Source of the DNA: Aphelocoma coerulescens
Lineage: Eukaryota > Chordata > Aves > Passeriformes > Corvidae
Direction: 5' to 3'
Assembly: GCF_041296385.1 (NCBI RefSeq)
Contig: NC_091015.1
Span: forward strand, 53,634,345-53,698,344
DNA length: 64,000 bases
This document shows positions 52,625 through 64,000 of this stretch, piece after piece. Positions within the stretch are counted from its first letter, which is position 1, and every line of letters starts with the position of its first letter. A program made the translations under genes and the position numbers. The notes under the pieces are model-generated. The model made no database searches. It worked only from the letters and a program-made list of their open reading frames with translations, and was not told the origin of the DNA.

Positions 52625-52892
52625 AGTCTAGTGGAGAGAACAATGGCCTGACAATCAAGGGGTCAGCCTCTATTTTTGGTTTGCTCGCTGACTGTCTGCG
52701 TGGCCTTGGGCAAATTGCTTTCACCTCTCTGTGCTTCTGCTTTCCCTCCAACTCCCTGCCTGTCTTTTTCATTTAGATGATTAGCTCCCCTAGGCAAGGA
52801 ATGCCTCTTGTTTGTACAGTTCTCTGTGTTTTGTTGGAGGCCTTGGGGTCTCCAACCCTGTAACAACAGGGATTCACATCAGTATTACCACT
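52625..52892 (+). mobile_element. MIR-type CORE-SINE fossil, near full length
   Basis: The element begins GTCTAGTGGAGAGAACAATG (ancestral gtctagtggttagagca), then GTGGCCTTGGGCAAATTGCT (52700-52719) and CACCTCTCTGTGCTTCTGCT (52722-52741). It continues with TTTAGATGATTAGCTCCC, AGGCAAGGAATGCCTC, TTGTTTGTACAGTTC and GGCCTTGGGGTCTCCA. The part from TTTAGATG to TTTGTACAG and beyond is the 3' half known from turtle, crocodile and bird MIR variants. It is non-coding and ancient. It is the clearest SINE in the window. Confidence 0.85.
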
Positions 52893-55532
52893 TATCTCTC
52901 ATATACAGATCTGCGGAGCCTAATTTTCACAAAGGGATGGATGTTCCTGGAGCTTGTGTTAATAGTGTACAACAGAAAGCTATAATGACAAGAATCTTCT
53001 TTTTTTGATGTGTCAGACCTATCACATCTCCAGGGCTTAGATCAGGACTCACACAAGTGTTGTTCCTGCTGATGCTGGTGTCACTCATACAGGAGCATGG
53101 TGTGTCCTGTGCTTGTGTACATGGCCCAAGAGTGAGATGTGCTCAGTCAGCTCATGGTCTATCAACCAGCTGGCCCTGCATATCTGCAAAGTATGCTCAT
53201 ATTCAGGCCTTCAGCCACATAGCAAGTTTTGGAATAGTTGATGCCCTGTGTCCCTGTGTGATCTGTGTGCATTGCTGTTTGGAGTCTGGAGTAGCCAAAG
53301 ATCTTACACATGGTTAAGAGACCCAGATCTACAGGAACTAAGAGAATAGTCAGTACTGTCCTCACTCAGGGCTGGTTGGAGCCATGCACTATTGTGCTTG
53401 CATGTAGAAGCAGACCAGGATACCCACTGTTAACCAGCTGCTGAAAAGGTAAGCAGCATATAAATGCCTTGAGCTCATGATTTCCCTAATCCTGACTCGT
53501 TAGAGTCATTCAGCCTTGAGGGAGTGCTCTTCTTTTGAAAGAGTTTTCAGCAATTGTTTTTGCCTTTTCTCACAGCTGTCACCAGAGCAGGCACTGCCTG
53601 TTGGGCTGACATTTGTGTGTCACTCCCCTCACAAGCCCCTTCCCCTTCCCCATCCAGAAGTGTCCCAGCTGGGCTCTGTCATACTTTAACATGACACTCA
53701 TGGTCTTGCTTGCGTTACTTGCTGTTCCTTCCTCGTAAGTTGTCAGCTGTTTGTGTTTAGTGACAACGTGATGTCATTGGGGGTTTCTTCTTCACATGCT
53801 GCGTGATTTTGCTGGCAGTCATGATTTTATTATGGATCCTGTCGTGATTTCCTTTAAAGCTTCCGTTTCTACAGTAATGGAATGCTCTGGGTTCTCTCTT
53901 AAAAATAGTTGTGATGCTCAGCTCTTTAGAGCAGAAAATATGATTCTAAAATGCTAGAATATTGAAGCAATAAGTAAAAATACATCAGTTTGTTCTATTT
54001 CTTATACTCTGAGTTTTTAAAAGTTCAGGATTGACAGAACTAATTACATAATATAGGGAAAAAATTATAACCTGCTGCCACCCACTGTCCATGCCATTTT
54101 AGTGGTACTGAACACCCACCTCCCAAAGTGGAGAATGCACTCCCATGATGGATCCATATCTCATCTCTTGTCGTGGCAATACAGGCTGGGATGTGTTCAT
54201 CTTCCAAAACATAATATGACTGTGATGATTTCACCAAATACAAGTTCAAAATGGACAAGTATTATAATAAGATGTGTCGGCGTGCTTTTAATTTGCATAG
54301 GAATCAGCATATATAAACCACATGAGGATGAAAATTCTCCCTGAAACTTCTCTGAGTTATTATTAATGGATTACCAAGTATAGTCATTACTGTATCATTG
54401 TGAATACTATTAATACAATAACCATTACCATTGCTTTTTTAAAACAACTAGTTGTAAGTAATGTTGTTGTTTTAAAGCTATGGGTGAGGGAAAATTGGGG
54501 TCGTATCCCATAGGGATGGTCATTAAAGTCAGCATGGACAAGAGACTGTAGTAATTTAAGAGTTAGAGTTCCCTTTAAAAGTCTGCTGTTAGCAGTATTA
54601 TGTATGAAAGCAAACATTTCAACTCCTGTTGTTTAATGAAAAAGCTGCAGTTGTAGTCAGGTGCTGGGGCTGCCTGTGAGATTGCATGTGAGGGATGCTT
54701 AGATTCCAGCCCAAGGCTGGAGGAAAGTGCCAGAGCCACACACTGTATGTCAGCTCAGCCCCTGGAGCTGTCCAGGAGCTGCAGCTGGGGATGCCAGATG
54801 AATAATCCTCATGCTCAGCCTGAGGTTCAGCAGGTCTTCTACACTCCACTTACATGATGGCTGGATGAGCCTTGCACATATCTGATAAAAGTCTGATTGT
54901 CTGGCACATGTGCTGTGTAGATATGCTGGCCATTTTTATGTGCAGAGTAATTTTTTATCTGTTTGGTCACTTAAATTACTGTTCAGTAGTGGGCTGTAAA
55001 CAGGACTGTCTGAGCACCTGCAGGGGTTAATGTCTTCATTTTTTGTTCATTTTCAGTGGGGAGAAAACACTAAAGAATACATTGGGGACAATGGTGTCTG
55101 TAAATTCTAGCAAAATTTAAAAAGTGGCAAATGAATCTTGAGGAGGGGTAGTAGCAAGGCTGATTTTGCAGCTAGATTTCAGGCCAAAGATATTATCTCA
55201 CACCATATTGCTGTTTGTCTCAAAATGTACATCACGTTACAGGAGCTGTAACAGGGAGGTGTTGATATTGCTATGGGAAATGTAATACTTTTCATTCCCT
55301 AATGTTGGTTATTTTAGCCAACTCCCTGTGTTAGATCTTAAACAGTATATCAGAGCCTTAAAATCTTTGCTGTGCCTATCCTTGTGTGGGACCCCCGTGA
55401 AAGAGGGACATACAGCATGCCTTAGCTGAAGAGAGAAGCAGCTTCCTGAGGCTTTTCTTCCCTTGCTTTCCCTAGCACCCCCTCCTTCGCTTATACTAGC
55501 ACTTGAGAAATTCTCCTGTTATTCCACTGCAG

Positions 55533-55640
55533 GCTGTTCCGCTGCGAGCGAGCTGCGTGTGCTGGGGAGAGAAGCGCTGCTGAGAGGAGCTGCAAACACT
55601 GCGACTGCCCTCCAGCAGAATCCTTCTGTCCACCTGCAGC
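55533..55640 (+). other. CpG-rich candidate cassette or alternative first exon
   Basis: Seen: a 108-bp segment with seven CpGs in otherwise CpG-poor intron, preceded by TTCTCCTGTTATTCCACTGCAG-like acceptor sequence (AG at 55531-55532) and followed by GTAAGA at 55641. Started in the phase left by the MYRIP zinc-finger exon (AG|G), it is open for 35 codons and ends again with two bases of a codon. It would therefore insert 36 residues without shifting frame. The peptide is Cys-rich and Arg-rich, with a CKHCDC motif. A second strong acceptor (CTTGCTTTCCCTAG, ending 55475) would bring in an in-frame stop in that phase. Alternatives are a non-coding first exon from a small CpG island, or chance. 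It is not the expected next MYRIP exon. Confidence 0.3.
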
Positions 55641-58600
55641 GTAAGAGTTCAGCTGGGAGAGCTGGGAATGGGGGGATTTCTGTTCCCCCCACCCTCTGCC
55701 TTCCTTCTGAAAACCTTACAGTTCTTCCCTTAATAATGAGGAGTACATATGCTATGAATAAAATATTAGTGCAAAGTGGGGAATATACTTTAGGGGTGTT
55801 CATCCAGAAAGGAATATGAAACAAAGCAGGAATAGAACATGGTTACTACTTCAGGTAAATCTGCTTATTTCTTTATTATTACCATTTGTAATGATGATAC
55901 CCATATCTTTGTCGTGCATGATAGTACAATGAGATGACTTCATTCTTTGTGTTGTGCACCACTGTCCTTGCAATGCAGTTCTTTCAGTTCATAACATTAG
56001 TGTGTGACTTAATCATAGGGTTGGGATATTGAATTATTGATGGCAATATTGAATGCTGACATGCAGTGAACATGACAAAAAATTCGAAGTTTTGGTTTTC
56101 TGAACTTGTGACAAATGTATCTCTGCACAATATTTATCTGGGCTGTGTTGGGGGAGCTTTGATTTTCTTGAAGATGCTTTGATTTATCTTTACATTTATT
56201 ATGACCTTAAATTGTGTTTTGAAATAGCTTAGTCCCCAAATGCAGACTTTAAAAATCAAATCTGGCAACAGAGAGGCTTACATAAGTAAAATAATTTTAC
56301 TTCTTACATTTATGAGTAAATATAAATGTTTAGTCAGTGTTTATTGGCATTGCTGAAATCCCAGGCAATGCAGTGCTGTGTGGCTGCCTAAGGAAGGAGA
56401 CACATCCGTAGCAGGAGTTTCCTTGGACATATAGACTTGCTGAGAGCTCACTGATGCAAAGTAAACTACTTACTGATTTAATGATGTTTTGATGATCCAC
56501 AGTGTTCTCTGTAACTGATGTAGGACGTGTTTTCTTCAGCATTGCATCTATTTTTTGTATTGACGGTGTTTTGACAAACATTCCATAGTGTTCCTGCATA
56601 TTCTCTCTTAATGCCTTTTAACTGCATTCTAGGAAGCAGCATTAACATTAAACACTGTTTTCTCCTGCTGCAGTCATAACAGAGGTTTTACAAGCATCAA
56701 CGTGAAGTCTTGCCAGATGCATCACAGCATCTGTGTTGTGATGCTGGAGAAGTGGTGTGTTATCCCACTAATGTAGGGGGAATCACTTCTGAAGTGAGCA
56801 GAAGCTGAAACATTATTACACTGCATATACTTAAGCATAGGTAATGGGAGGATAGTTCTTCCTTCTGTGTTCTGTCTTGCCAGCTGCAGCAGCTTCAAAG
56901 TCTTGGATGTTTATTTTTATTGTAGAATGGACAGCAAAAAAAAAAAAACAAGCTAGGCACATTCAAGCAACTGATTGTTTTGGTTCATTGTGAAATATAT
57001 TCCGGTTCTTCTGTAAACACAGCTTTAAAGGATGTAGTGTCTCTCTTGCAAGTATAATCAATTTAAATGGAGAAAGGGCATGCCATTAGAGACTGTACCT
57101 TGAGCTTGTTGCTGCTGAGTTGTTCCCATCTCTTCTGCTTGTGCTATGGAGATGATCTACTGTCTGTGCCCATGAGTTTCTCTGTGTACTGTTTGTAGAA
57201 AATAGGGCTGTGAATAACTGATAGTTACTCATCATTCTGGAAGCAACAAACACTGTAGCTCTGGCTGTCAGTAGAAAAAGTAGCTGCAAAAAATATTAAA
57301 GCAACTCTAGCCTGGGGATCCCAGTTTTTTATAATAATAAAAACTTCGGTGGAGTTTCCTCCCTTGATATCCAGTCTGGAAAAATAACTCTGTTCTGACT
57401 CTCTCCTTTGCCAGGAGGCTAATGAGAAATTTCTGCCATACTCACTAATGCTTCTGCAATTAAAAGGGAAGGCCCATGTAATTGAAAAATTGAGTGTGCA
57501 GTAAGAAGGGAAGGCTGAGGGAGAGCCCAAGAAACCAGCTGTACCTTTATATATGCCCAGGTTAGCAGCAGGGGGACTTCTTTGAAAGGACATGAGGTCC
57601 ACTTGTTTGTCCATACGAATTTTTGGCTGCTGGGTGGGAGCTACAGGCAAGGTATGGGAGTTTGGAACAACCTGCCAGTCAAGGACTCCTGCCTCACCTT
57701 CCTTCCCAAGTTTTTGGCAAAATAATACTTAGCTGCCTACACGCGCCAGAATATTGCTCTACTTCCGTGGCTCCACTGTATGTGGTTGGATATTCAGTCT
57801 CTCTCAACCAAGAAGCTAAACACAAGGATGTGGCAGCAGGTTCCACTAAAAGTATTGTCTTTGTTGCACCTTTACAAGCAGCTGTGCAGGTGCAGGGTAA
57901 CACTTGCACCAGATTTGAGGTGATTTTAGTTGCATGCATTGACATACTTTCTTAATGTCTGAGTTGTCAGGGGAATGTTAGATGCCGTACAGAACAAAAG
58001 GGCTTGCAGAGTGCTGTGGGGAGGAAGCAAAGATAAACCAGTGTAGTAGGGAAAACAAAGGGGCCAGATTTAGTTGCCTGGTGTATTATGAGCATGAATT
58101 TACCCTGGCAGTGCCTGGGAAATGTCTGCAGTGGTGCAGGGTGCTGGCAGGTGTCTTTGGAGTTGAGCTCTGACATATGCTAAGCACTTCTTTCCACCTG
58201 CTCCTTTCTTCCCCTCTCGTTGAGTGACTTTAAGCAGCCTGTCCTTGGTGTTCAGTCATGTGGGTAGTGTAACAGCCCCACGGTCAGTAGCCAGTTCAGT
58301 CAGGTTTCTCTTGCTGTGCCATTCCACCATCTTCTGATGGATGATTGGACCTGGCCTCTGTTTTCCATATAAAGATTTCTTTGTTGAGCCTTCACTCTTG
58401 CAAAGCCCTAAAGGTCATGGCAGGCTTCTGGCTGTAACTTCTGAAGAAGGCCAGTGAGGAAAGACTACAGGGTCTTCAGTTCCAAGTGCTGACATTTCCC
58501 TGTGCTGTGGAACTGGACTTCTGACCCTGGTCCTGGCCTGGCTTCAATAGGAAGGGAGTGAAAATTGTGATTATGTAACTGGTTGCTCTCACAAGTGACT

Positions 58601-59780
58601 TGTTATTAGTTCCCCAGTAGAAACCTCTGTTATCCAGTGATCATAATTCTTGGGGAATTAAAAAACTAAAGGTGAGTTTGTGACTTACGTATGAATTTAG
58701 GAAAAAATCATTGGAATCTAAAGAAAGAAGATCTGCTTGTGAATCATAAAATTGACACAAAGTTACCCCATCCTAAACTTGTATTTCAAAGAAAATTACC
58801 AATATACATAATCTTTGAATACTGGTAAAATAGCAAATGACACAGGTGCTTTTTAAAAATATATTGATCTGAAAGTGATGTTTGAACATAACCTGAAAAG
58901 AAATACCTGAAATATTTTGGGGCTTTCTTATGTTCTCCCATTCAGGAAAGCACTGAACAACCAGAAGTCTCAACAGGTACAGTCGTAGAGGGCCATGTCT
59001 CGTCATATTCATTTGTAAACTGTTTATACAATGTTTATACAGTAGCAAACTTAAGGTACATTTTCTCTTCCGTTTCCAGAGGGGTTCTCCAGTGTGTCTC
59101 CAACTGATAAAATATATTTCACTGTATGCAAAGAAGTTAAAAGATATAAGAATGTTTGTGTATGTTTGTTAGAAGATACTTGTTGTCAATTCATACAAAC
59201 AGCAGACTATTTTATGTGTGTTCTTAGAGGAAAATACAACTCATGCCTACTTTTATGTCTTAACATATATACACTCATATATATGAAATATGAGTGAGAA
59301 GAAGACATGGAAAAGCAGTTATTCTGATGGTGTAAATGTGGGAGAAACCCCATCCAGCTGGCTAGGTATGGAATCTTATGTCAAATATTATAGCCATTTA
59401 CCAGTAGTTGACAAGACAAAAACCTGTTAGTTAATTTCATTTATAAGAGCTGGATAATAAATTTAAAGAAATAGAGAATAAGCACTTTCCCAGCACTCAC
59501 TGAAGAATGATGCCAAGAATGCAATTAGTTTTGTTACGTTGCTCCAGTTGTTTATGAATGATGCAGAACACAAAGGTCTCTCCTGCACAGAGCTGAGGTG
59601 TATTATAACTTACTCATTAGTCACAAACCCATTTCCATATGCCTTGATGTACTGCAATAGACTGTGTCACCCTTAGAGGAGCTAATCATAAACAAACAGT
59701 CAAAAGCAATTCAGTCATTTTGTTAGTTGCTCTTAGGATGAGGCTGATGACAGCCTGAAATGCTCCATTGTATCAGACAT

Positions 59781-59835
59781 TAATGGCCTCATTCTACACC
59801 CATACAGTCCATGGCAAAGCCACCAGCACATTCAG
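59781..59835. repeat. Possible old palindromic amniote repeat fragment
   Basis: The segment GGCCTCATTCTACACCCATA, then CAGTCCATGGCAAAGCCACC, then a GTGCAGG end resembles the widespread turtle/crocodile repeat that reads gcctgattctgcacccattg...caatggcaaa. The match is partial and judged by eye. Confidence 0.25.
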
Positions 59836-60649
59836 AAGTGCAGGTGTTTGCTATTTGCACCATAAAGTCCCTGATGAGGGCTGTATTCCAGCTGCAACAC
59901 GTGGATGAAACAAGTAGATGAAAAGGTAAAAATACATAAAATAATCACATGATAATGGATAATCATTCTGTAGTCTCAGTGACCCAGCTGACATTTCCCT
60001 CACTTTGACAGAATAACTAGGCTGAATATTTTTAGACACTGTGTTTCTAGTCACTCCAATCCCTCTGAAGAGCTTTCTTTTGGTAAATTGAGGGATAGTG
60101 ATTTTGTTTGTTCATTTTTTCCAGGCATTGTTGAGGTGAGCAGGAAATAACAATGAGCAGCTAATTTCCTTTGGACTCTGAAATAATGTATTCTGTAAGA
60201 ATTAATGATTTTTATCACAAGCATAGCTCAGAAGTCTCTGTTGCTATACAAGGCTCCTGAGCAGGAAACAAGTACCAGATAATTGCATGTCGTCAGTGTT
60301 CGAGTATGAAGAAAAATAAGGATCCCTTACAGCAAAAAAGGAAAATGCATTGATTCACTAAGGCAGAGTTAAAGAGTATCTGGGTGAACTACTGTATTAA
60401 TTATCATCAATCTTGAATTTTTCCAATGTTCTCTTACCATGAAATGTACGTAAAGCAGTAGTAGTTCTGTTCCAAGGAAAAATTACCTGTCTTGCCAATT
60501 ATAAAAATTTTTGCATATTTGGTTTAAGGTTTCTAATTAAAGAACTGAGCTAGATTATCACCACAGTTAAAATAAGACATGAAAAGTATTAGGAAGCAAC
60601 TTTACTGAGCTGATAATTGGCTGCCAAACAGGGTCTGTTAATTTTGCAA

Positions 60650-60745
60650 CTGTGAAATCTTGCTTACATCCCCTTTAGCCCCCTGGTTTTCCCTTTTATA
60701 AAAGTGGATAATAGTATTCCCCACCATTGTAATGTAAATTTGGCT
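60650..60745 (+). mobile_element. Possible MIR core fragment
   Basis: GGTTTTCCCTTTTATAAAAGT followed by GGATAATAGTATTCCCCACC (about 60686-60725) resembles the MIR stretch tttccccatctgtaaaatggggataataat...cctacc. The preceding GCTTACATCCCCTTTAGCCC could be the decayed cacttaacctctctgtgcctc part. The flanking portions are too degraded to align with confidence. Confidence 0.45.
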
Positions 60746-62097
60746 TCCCTGGAAGAAATCATTGTTCAGAATTAGAGGTAATGCTGCCTCTTTATGTCAG
60801 TTGCTGGAACATGTAATTCAATCTGCTTTCGTGACACAAGCTTCATCAAACTCATTATATTGACCCTAGCTTATTTCCCCTGAGGTTCTGGTGGGTTAAT
60901 AGCCAACGTGTCAAATATTACTGCTTCATCCTACTTTAAATGCAACCTGTCTTTTTTTCCCCCTTTCCCCAAACCCCAGTTTATTAACACAGAAATGTTG
61001 TCTTTGAAGCTGTAAGAATTGTTTTAACGAGAACAAAAAAAAACCAAAACAAACTCCTAACTCAGTTTTATTAGATTTATCCTTTTAATGAGTGCAGCTA
61101 CATATATCTAATTACAATTACTGAATTCTCCAGCCTCCTCTTTGGCCTACAAAGTATTAAATAAGTTCCTTATAAATTTTTAGTCTCTCAAAAAGGTAAA
61201 ACAGCCTAGAAATCTGTAGTTTTTTAATTGTCTACAACTTGACTAAATGCAAAGTTTCCCCTTGAGACATAGATAGCTGATATTATTACAGTGCTCAGAT
61301 GTGGTCAATGTGTCAACTCTGCAGATAACTAAAAAAATAATAATTTCTCTTTTTTTAAGCAGACTAAATCCAGCAGCTGAACTCTTGACTGTGTTTCTCA
61401 GATCATACCCTGCCCTGGGGCCCGTGCACGCTATTGGGGACAAAATGACCTCTGCAGTGGATCAGTGTTTTTATGTTTTATAGCCTAATCTAAAAATCTC
61501 TCATTCCATTTCTACGCTTGAGATGTAAAAGGCATCAGGCCATGTCTTGACAAGTGGTTTTTGCCTTTTGACACGGCACCTTGCTCCTTCATTGCTGGCG
61601 TTAAGAGCTGGTTGTGAAACACCTTAGGTTATAGACCATGGGCTGGTTGAATTCCAGGTCTGTCATGCAAGCATGGTTCTTAGTATCTGTGCAGCTCCTT
61701 TTGTGAACTTCTAGTTGCAGCTCATGCTTTGTGGCAAAAAAATTATTCCATATGCTAATTGTGTTTTTCATGGAAAAAACCTTCAGTCTGACACATGTTT
61801 TTTTTAAAGATCTGTTTCACAGATAATCTTTGTGGATGTGTCTGTAGCTTTTTTCAGCCCCGTTCTTCTGTCATATATAACTCTCCTTTTTTAGTAAGTC
61901 TCATTATCCCTCAGTTCAAGGTAAGAGCTGGTCCACTTCTCACTGCCTCTTTCTTTAGGTCTGTTTAGGTCTTTGCTTAAGACACCTAGATAAGATCTCT
62001 TCGGTTTCTAAATATGTTTCTGATCTATATCAAGTGTCTGTATGAAGGTGTATTACTTGTGTGCATGTTATGCACACTTTATTCATTCATTTACATT

Positions 62098-62153
62098 TTT
62101 GGGGGGTTTGTTTTGTTTGTTTGCTTGTTTTATTTTTTGGGGAGGGAGGGAGG
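62098..62153. repeat. G/T-rich (GTTT)n low-complexity tract
   Basis: A GGGGGG run leads into TTTGTTTTGTTTGTTTGCTT units and ends in TTTTTTGGGGAGGGAGGGAGG. The terminal G-runs form a loose G-quadruplex motif. It is a simple repeat with no mobile-element body. Confidence 0.85.
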
Positions 62154-63905
62154 TTCACAGCTTGGTGATCTGTATGAGCAATTTAAAATTATTTCTTTCA
62201 GTGTGTCATCTTTCCTTGGCAGCCATGAAGCTCAGTTCCCATCACACTGCCCCATTTGTTCATTTCTGATCAGTCACCCTGAAGAATATGGTCTGCTTTG
62301 GCCAACACTTGAATGGAGCTGCTCGAGTTGTATGACAGGACAATAGACTCATGTTCCTCAGTGCTGCTGTCACTGAGCTACCCTGGGGGTCACAAAAAGT
62401 CTCCAGTTGCCTCCTAAATGGTTAATCCATGAGCCGCTGCTGCTGCTGTCCATTGTTAGTGTCCTATCTGGTTTGTAATAAGGTCACTTACTTAAAGTGA
62501 TCCTAATTGTGTTTGTGAAAGCTATTGGGGTATTTGAAAAGTGGGCTGATCTTGTAATGGAAGCAAAATGAACTAGAAAAGCAGTTGGCTCTATGAAACA
62601 GTTGCATTTGGGTCCTCCCTAAGTTGCATTTTTAACATCTGTACAGGGTAATGCAAGATCACCAAACTTTTCATACAAGAAGTAGAAGAAAGTGTGTGAT
62701 TCTACTTGGTCCTAAAAAAAAGATTAAAATAATAAGTCTGAAATAGAACTTACAAGTAGGATTTGGATTTAAAAGGGAAGGCTACAGCAATTAACATCTA
62801 CTAGTCTGCTATGAAGCCAGGCTGGATTGTGTCTGACAGCCAAATGCTATGGGCATGAACAGTCAGTGACTACTAGAAAAGCCTTTGTTTCCCTGAAACA
62901 AACCACAAAGAATTTTTTGTGACACTATTTGACCATAACATATAGTTTATTTACCTTCTGCTCAAAGTTAAAAAAAGAAAATATAAAATTTTGGGAGGCT
63001 AAATGCATTTCTTCAACTGCAAAGTTAAAAGCAACATGAGGGGCTATACTAGGAAATGATGTTGCTACTTTATCAACCTCCAAAACACATTTGTGCAAAC
63101 AACAGAACAGTTATATACATTATGTGAAGAAGAAATCACAGTTGTACTTTTAAAGTGAAAATCTAACAGCAGAAAACTGGACAACAAAGAGAACTTGTTG
63201 TCCTTGTTCAGAACACAAGGAGATTTAGAAAGGCATTGCCCTTCGTGAACAATTTTATTTTAAATCTTTGCTTCCTCACTTTTCTGATGACGTAGGAATA
63301 ACATGGTAAAAGTAGGGCATCAGAAGAAATGATAGGAGTGGAAAAGTTCAGAACGAAAAATCTGGAACAAGTGGAGAAACCCCAAAGCACTGGACAGTAA
63401 TGACAAATTATTCTTTTTCAAGAGCTGATATTTTTTTTTTTTCATTTTAAAAAGTATTACCTATTAAACCTATACTAGTTGAATTGAAATATAAGATGGC
63501 CATTTCAGAAGTCTGGGAATGAAATAACCTAATAATTTCAAATAAAAAGTAGAATTTGATCAAAGAAAAGCTTATTTGAAGGTTGTTTCTACATTCCCCT
63601 TGTCAGCATATACTTTTCTATAGATTTTCACATTATTAATGCCTGTAAGCATTTCAGCTCTGAATATGAGCTCATCATATGGGAAGAGATGAATGAGTGT
63701 GATCTGAAGGGCTCTGGGATGTGGTTTGTGGATTCACAGTCTTCTTAAGCTTAAGAACCAATAACACATTTCCAATAAGGGAAATACTCTATTACATTTG
63801 TTTGTATTCTTCCGTGATTTTCTGTATCAGCATGGTATGATTTCAGTGCTTTTCCCTGGTGATAGCTCAGGAGCAGAAAGCTGGGGCTTTGGTGTTTTGG
63901 TGGGA

Positions 63906-63924
63906 TTTTTTTTTTTTTTTTTTT
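63906..63924. repeat. Poly-T run (19 T)
   Basis: An uninterrupted run of 19 T after GGTGGGA. It could be a reverse-strand poly-A tail, but no element is recognisable beside it. It is likely to be length-variable. Confidence 0.9.
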
Positions 63925-64000
63925 AAACGCTTTGTTAGAGGAAATGATTGCAAAAATCCCTTTAGCAATAGCTTCCAATTTTGCTGGATGCTTGCAGAGG

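Larger units (their letters stand above)
52893..64000 (+). other. MYRIP: Intron to the window end
   Basis: About 11 kb without a supported exon. Listed separately are the CpG-rich candidate exon at 55533, the possible MIR at 60650, a possible palindromic old repeat at 59781, the GTTT-rich tract at 62098 and the T run at 63906. A 141-codon minus-strand frame at 57225-57650 and a 110-codon plus-strand frame at 57623-57955 have no recognisable domain. The next MYRIP exon was not found. Confidence 0.55.

Noticed and set aside
57225..57955. Two open frames of 141 (minus) and 110 (plus) codons
   Set aside because: Neither contains a recognisable motif, and no splice sites or conservation argument supports either.

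Overview
The window looks like AT-rich vertebrate intron sequence, most likely from a bird. Three things point that way. There is one clearly recognisable CR1 retrotransposon copy of avian type, 5'-truncated and on the minus strand at about 50.77-51.74 kb. There are a few very old fossils of the kind shared by birds, crocodilians and turtles: an ancient CR1 at about 9.3-10.0 kb, and MIR-type SINEs at about 35.7, 52.6 and 60.7 kb. Overall interspersed-repeat density is low. There are no operons, prokaryotic signals, CRISPR arrays, rRNAs or tRNAs. The species cannot be fixed from this sequence.

The only coding sequence I can defend is a single 222-bp exon at 29735-29956 on the plus strand. It has a strong acceptor and a canonical donor. 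It encodes the four-CxxC, FYVE-like zinc finger of the Slac2/Slp homology domain and matches MYRIP (Slac2-c, exophilin-8), a Rab27A effector that couples organelles to myosin VIIa/Va. I found neither the exon for the preceding SHD1 helix and start codon nor the following SHD2 exon, so the window is probably one zinc-finger exon between two very large MYRIP introns (at least 29.7 kb upstream and 34 kb downstream).

Layout: 1-9.28 kb is intron with a possible minus-strand exon or retrocopy at 7.56-7.84 kb. An ancient CR1 lies at 9.29-9.98 kb. From there to 29.73 kb is intron with an AP-1-centred palindrome (10.46 kb), a near-palindrome (19.65 kb), an A-rich tract (22.5 kb), a C-rich G4 candidate (23.0 kb) and a GC-richer block (27.7-28.0 kb). 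The MYRIP exon follows at 29.73 kb, then a 36-bp imperfect tandem duplication (30.05 kb), a MIR (35.7 kb), a TA/poly-T tract (42.0 kb), a possible conserved enhancer (44.1-44.35 kb), the CR1 (50.8 kb), a MIR (52.6 kb), a CpG-rich candidate cassette or first exon (55.53-55.64 kb), a possible MIR (60.7 kb) and simple repeats to the end.

No undescribed system stands out. The best lead is the 55.5-kb candidate exon. It has seven CpGs in 108 bp, lies between plausible splice sites, and is in the right phase to be inserted after the MYRIP zinc-finger exon.
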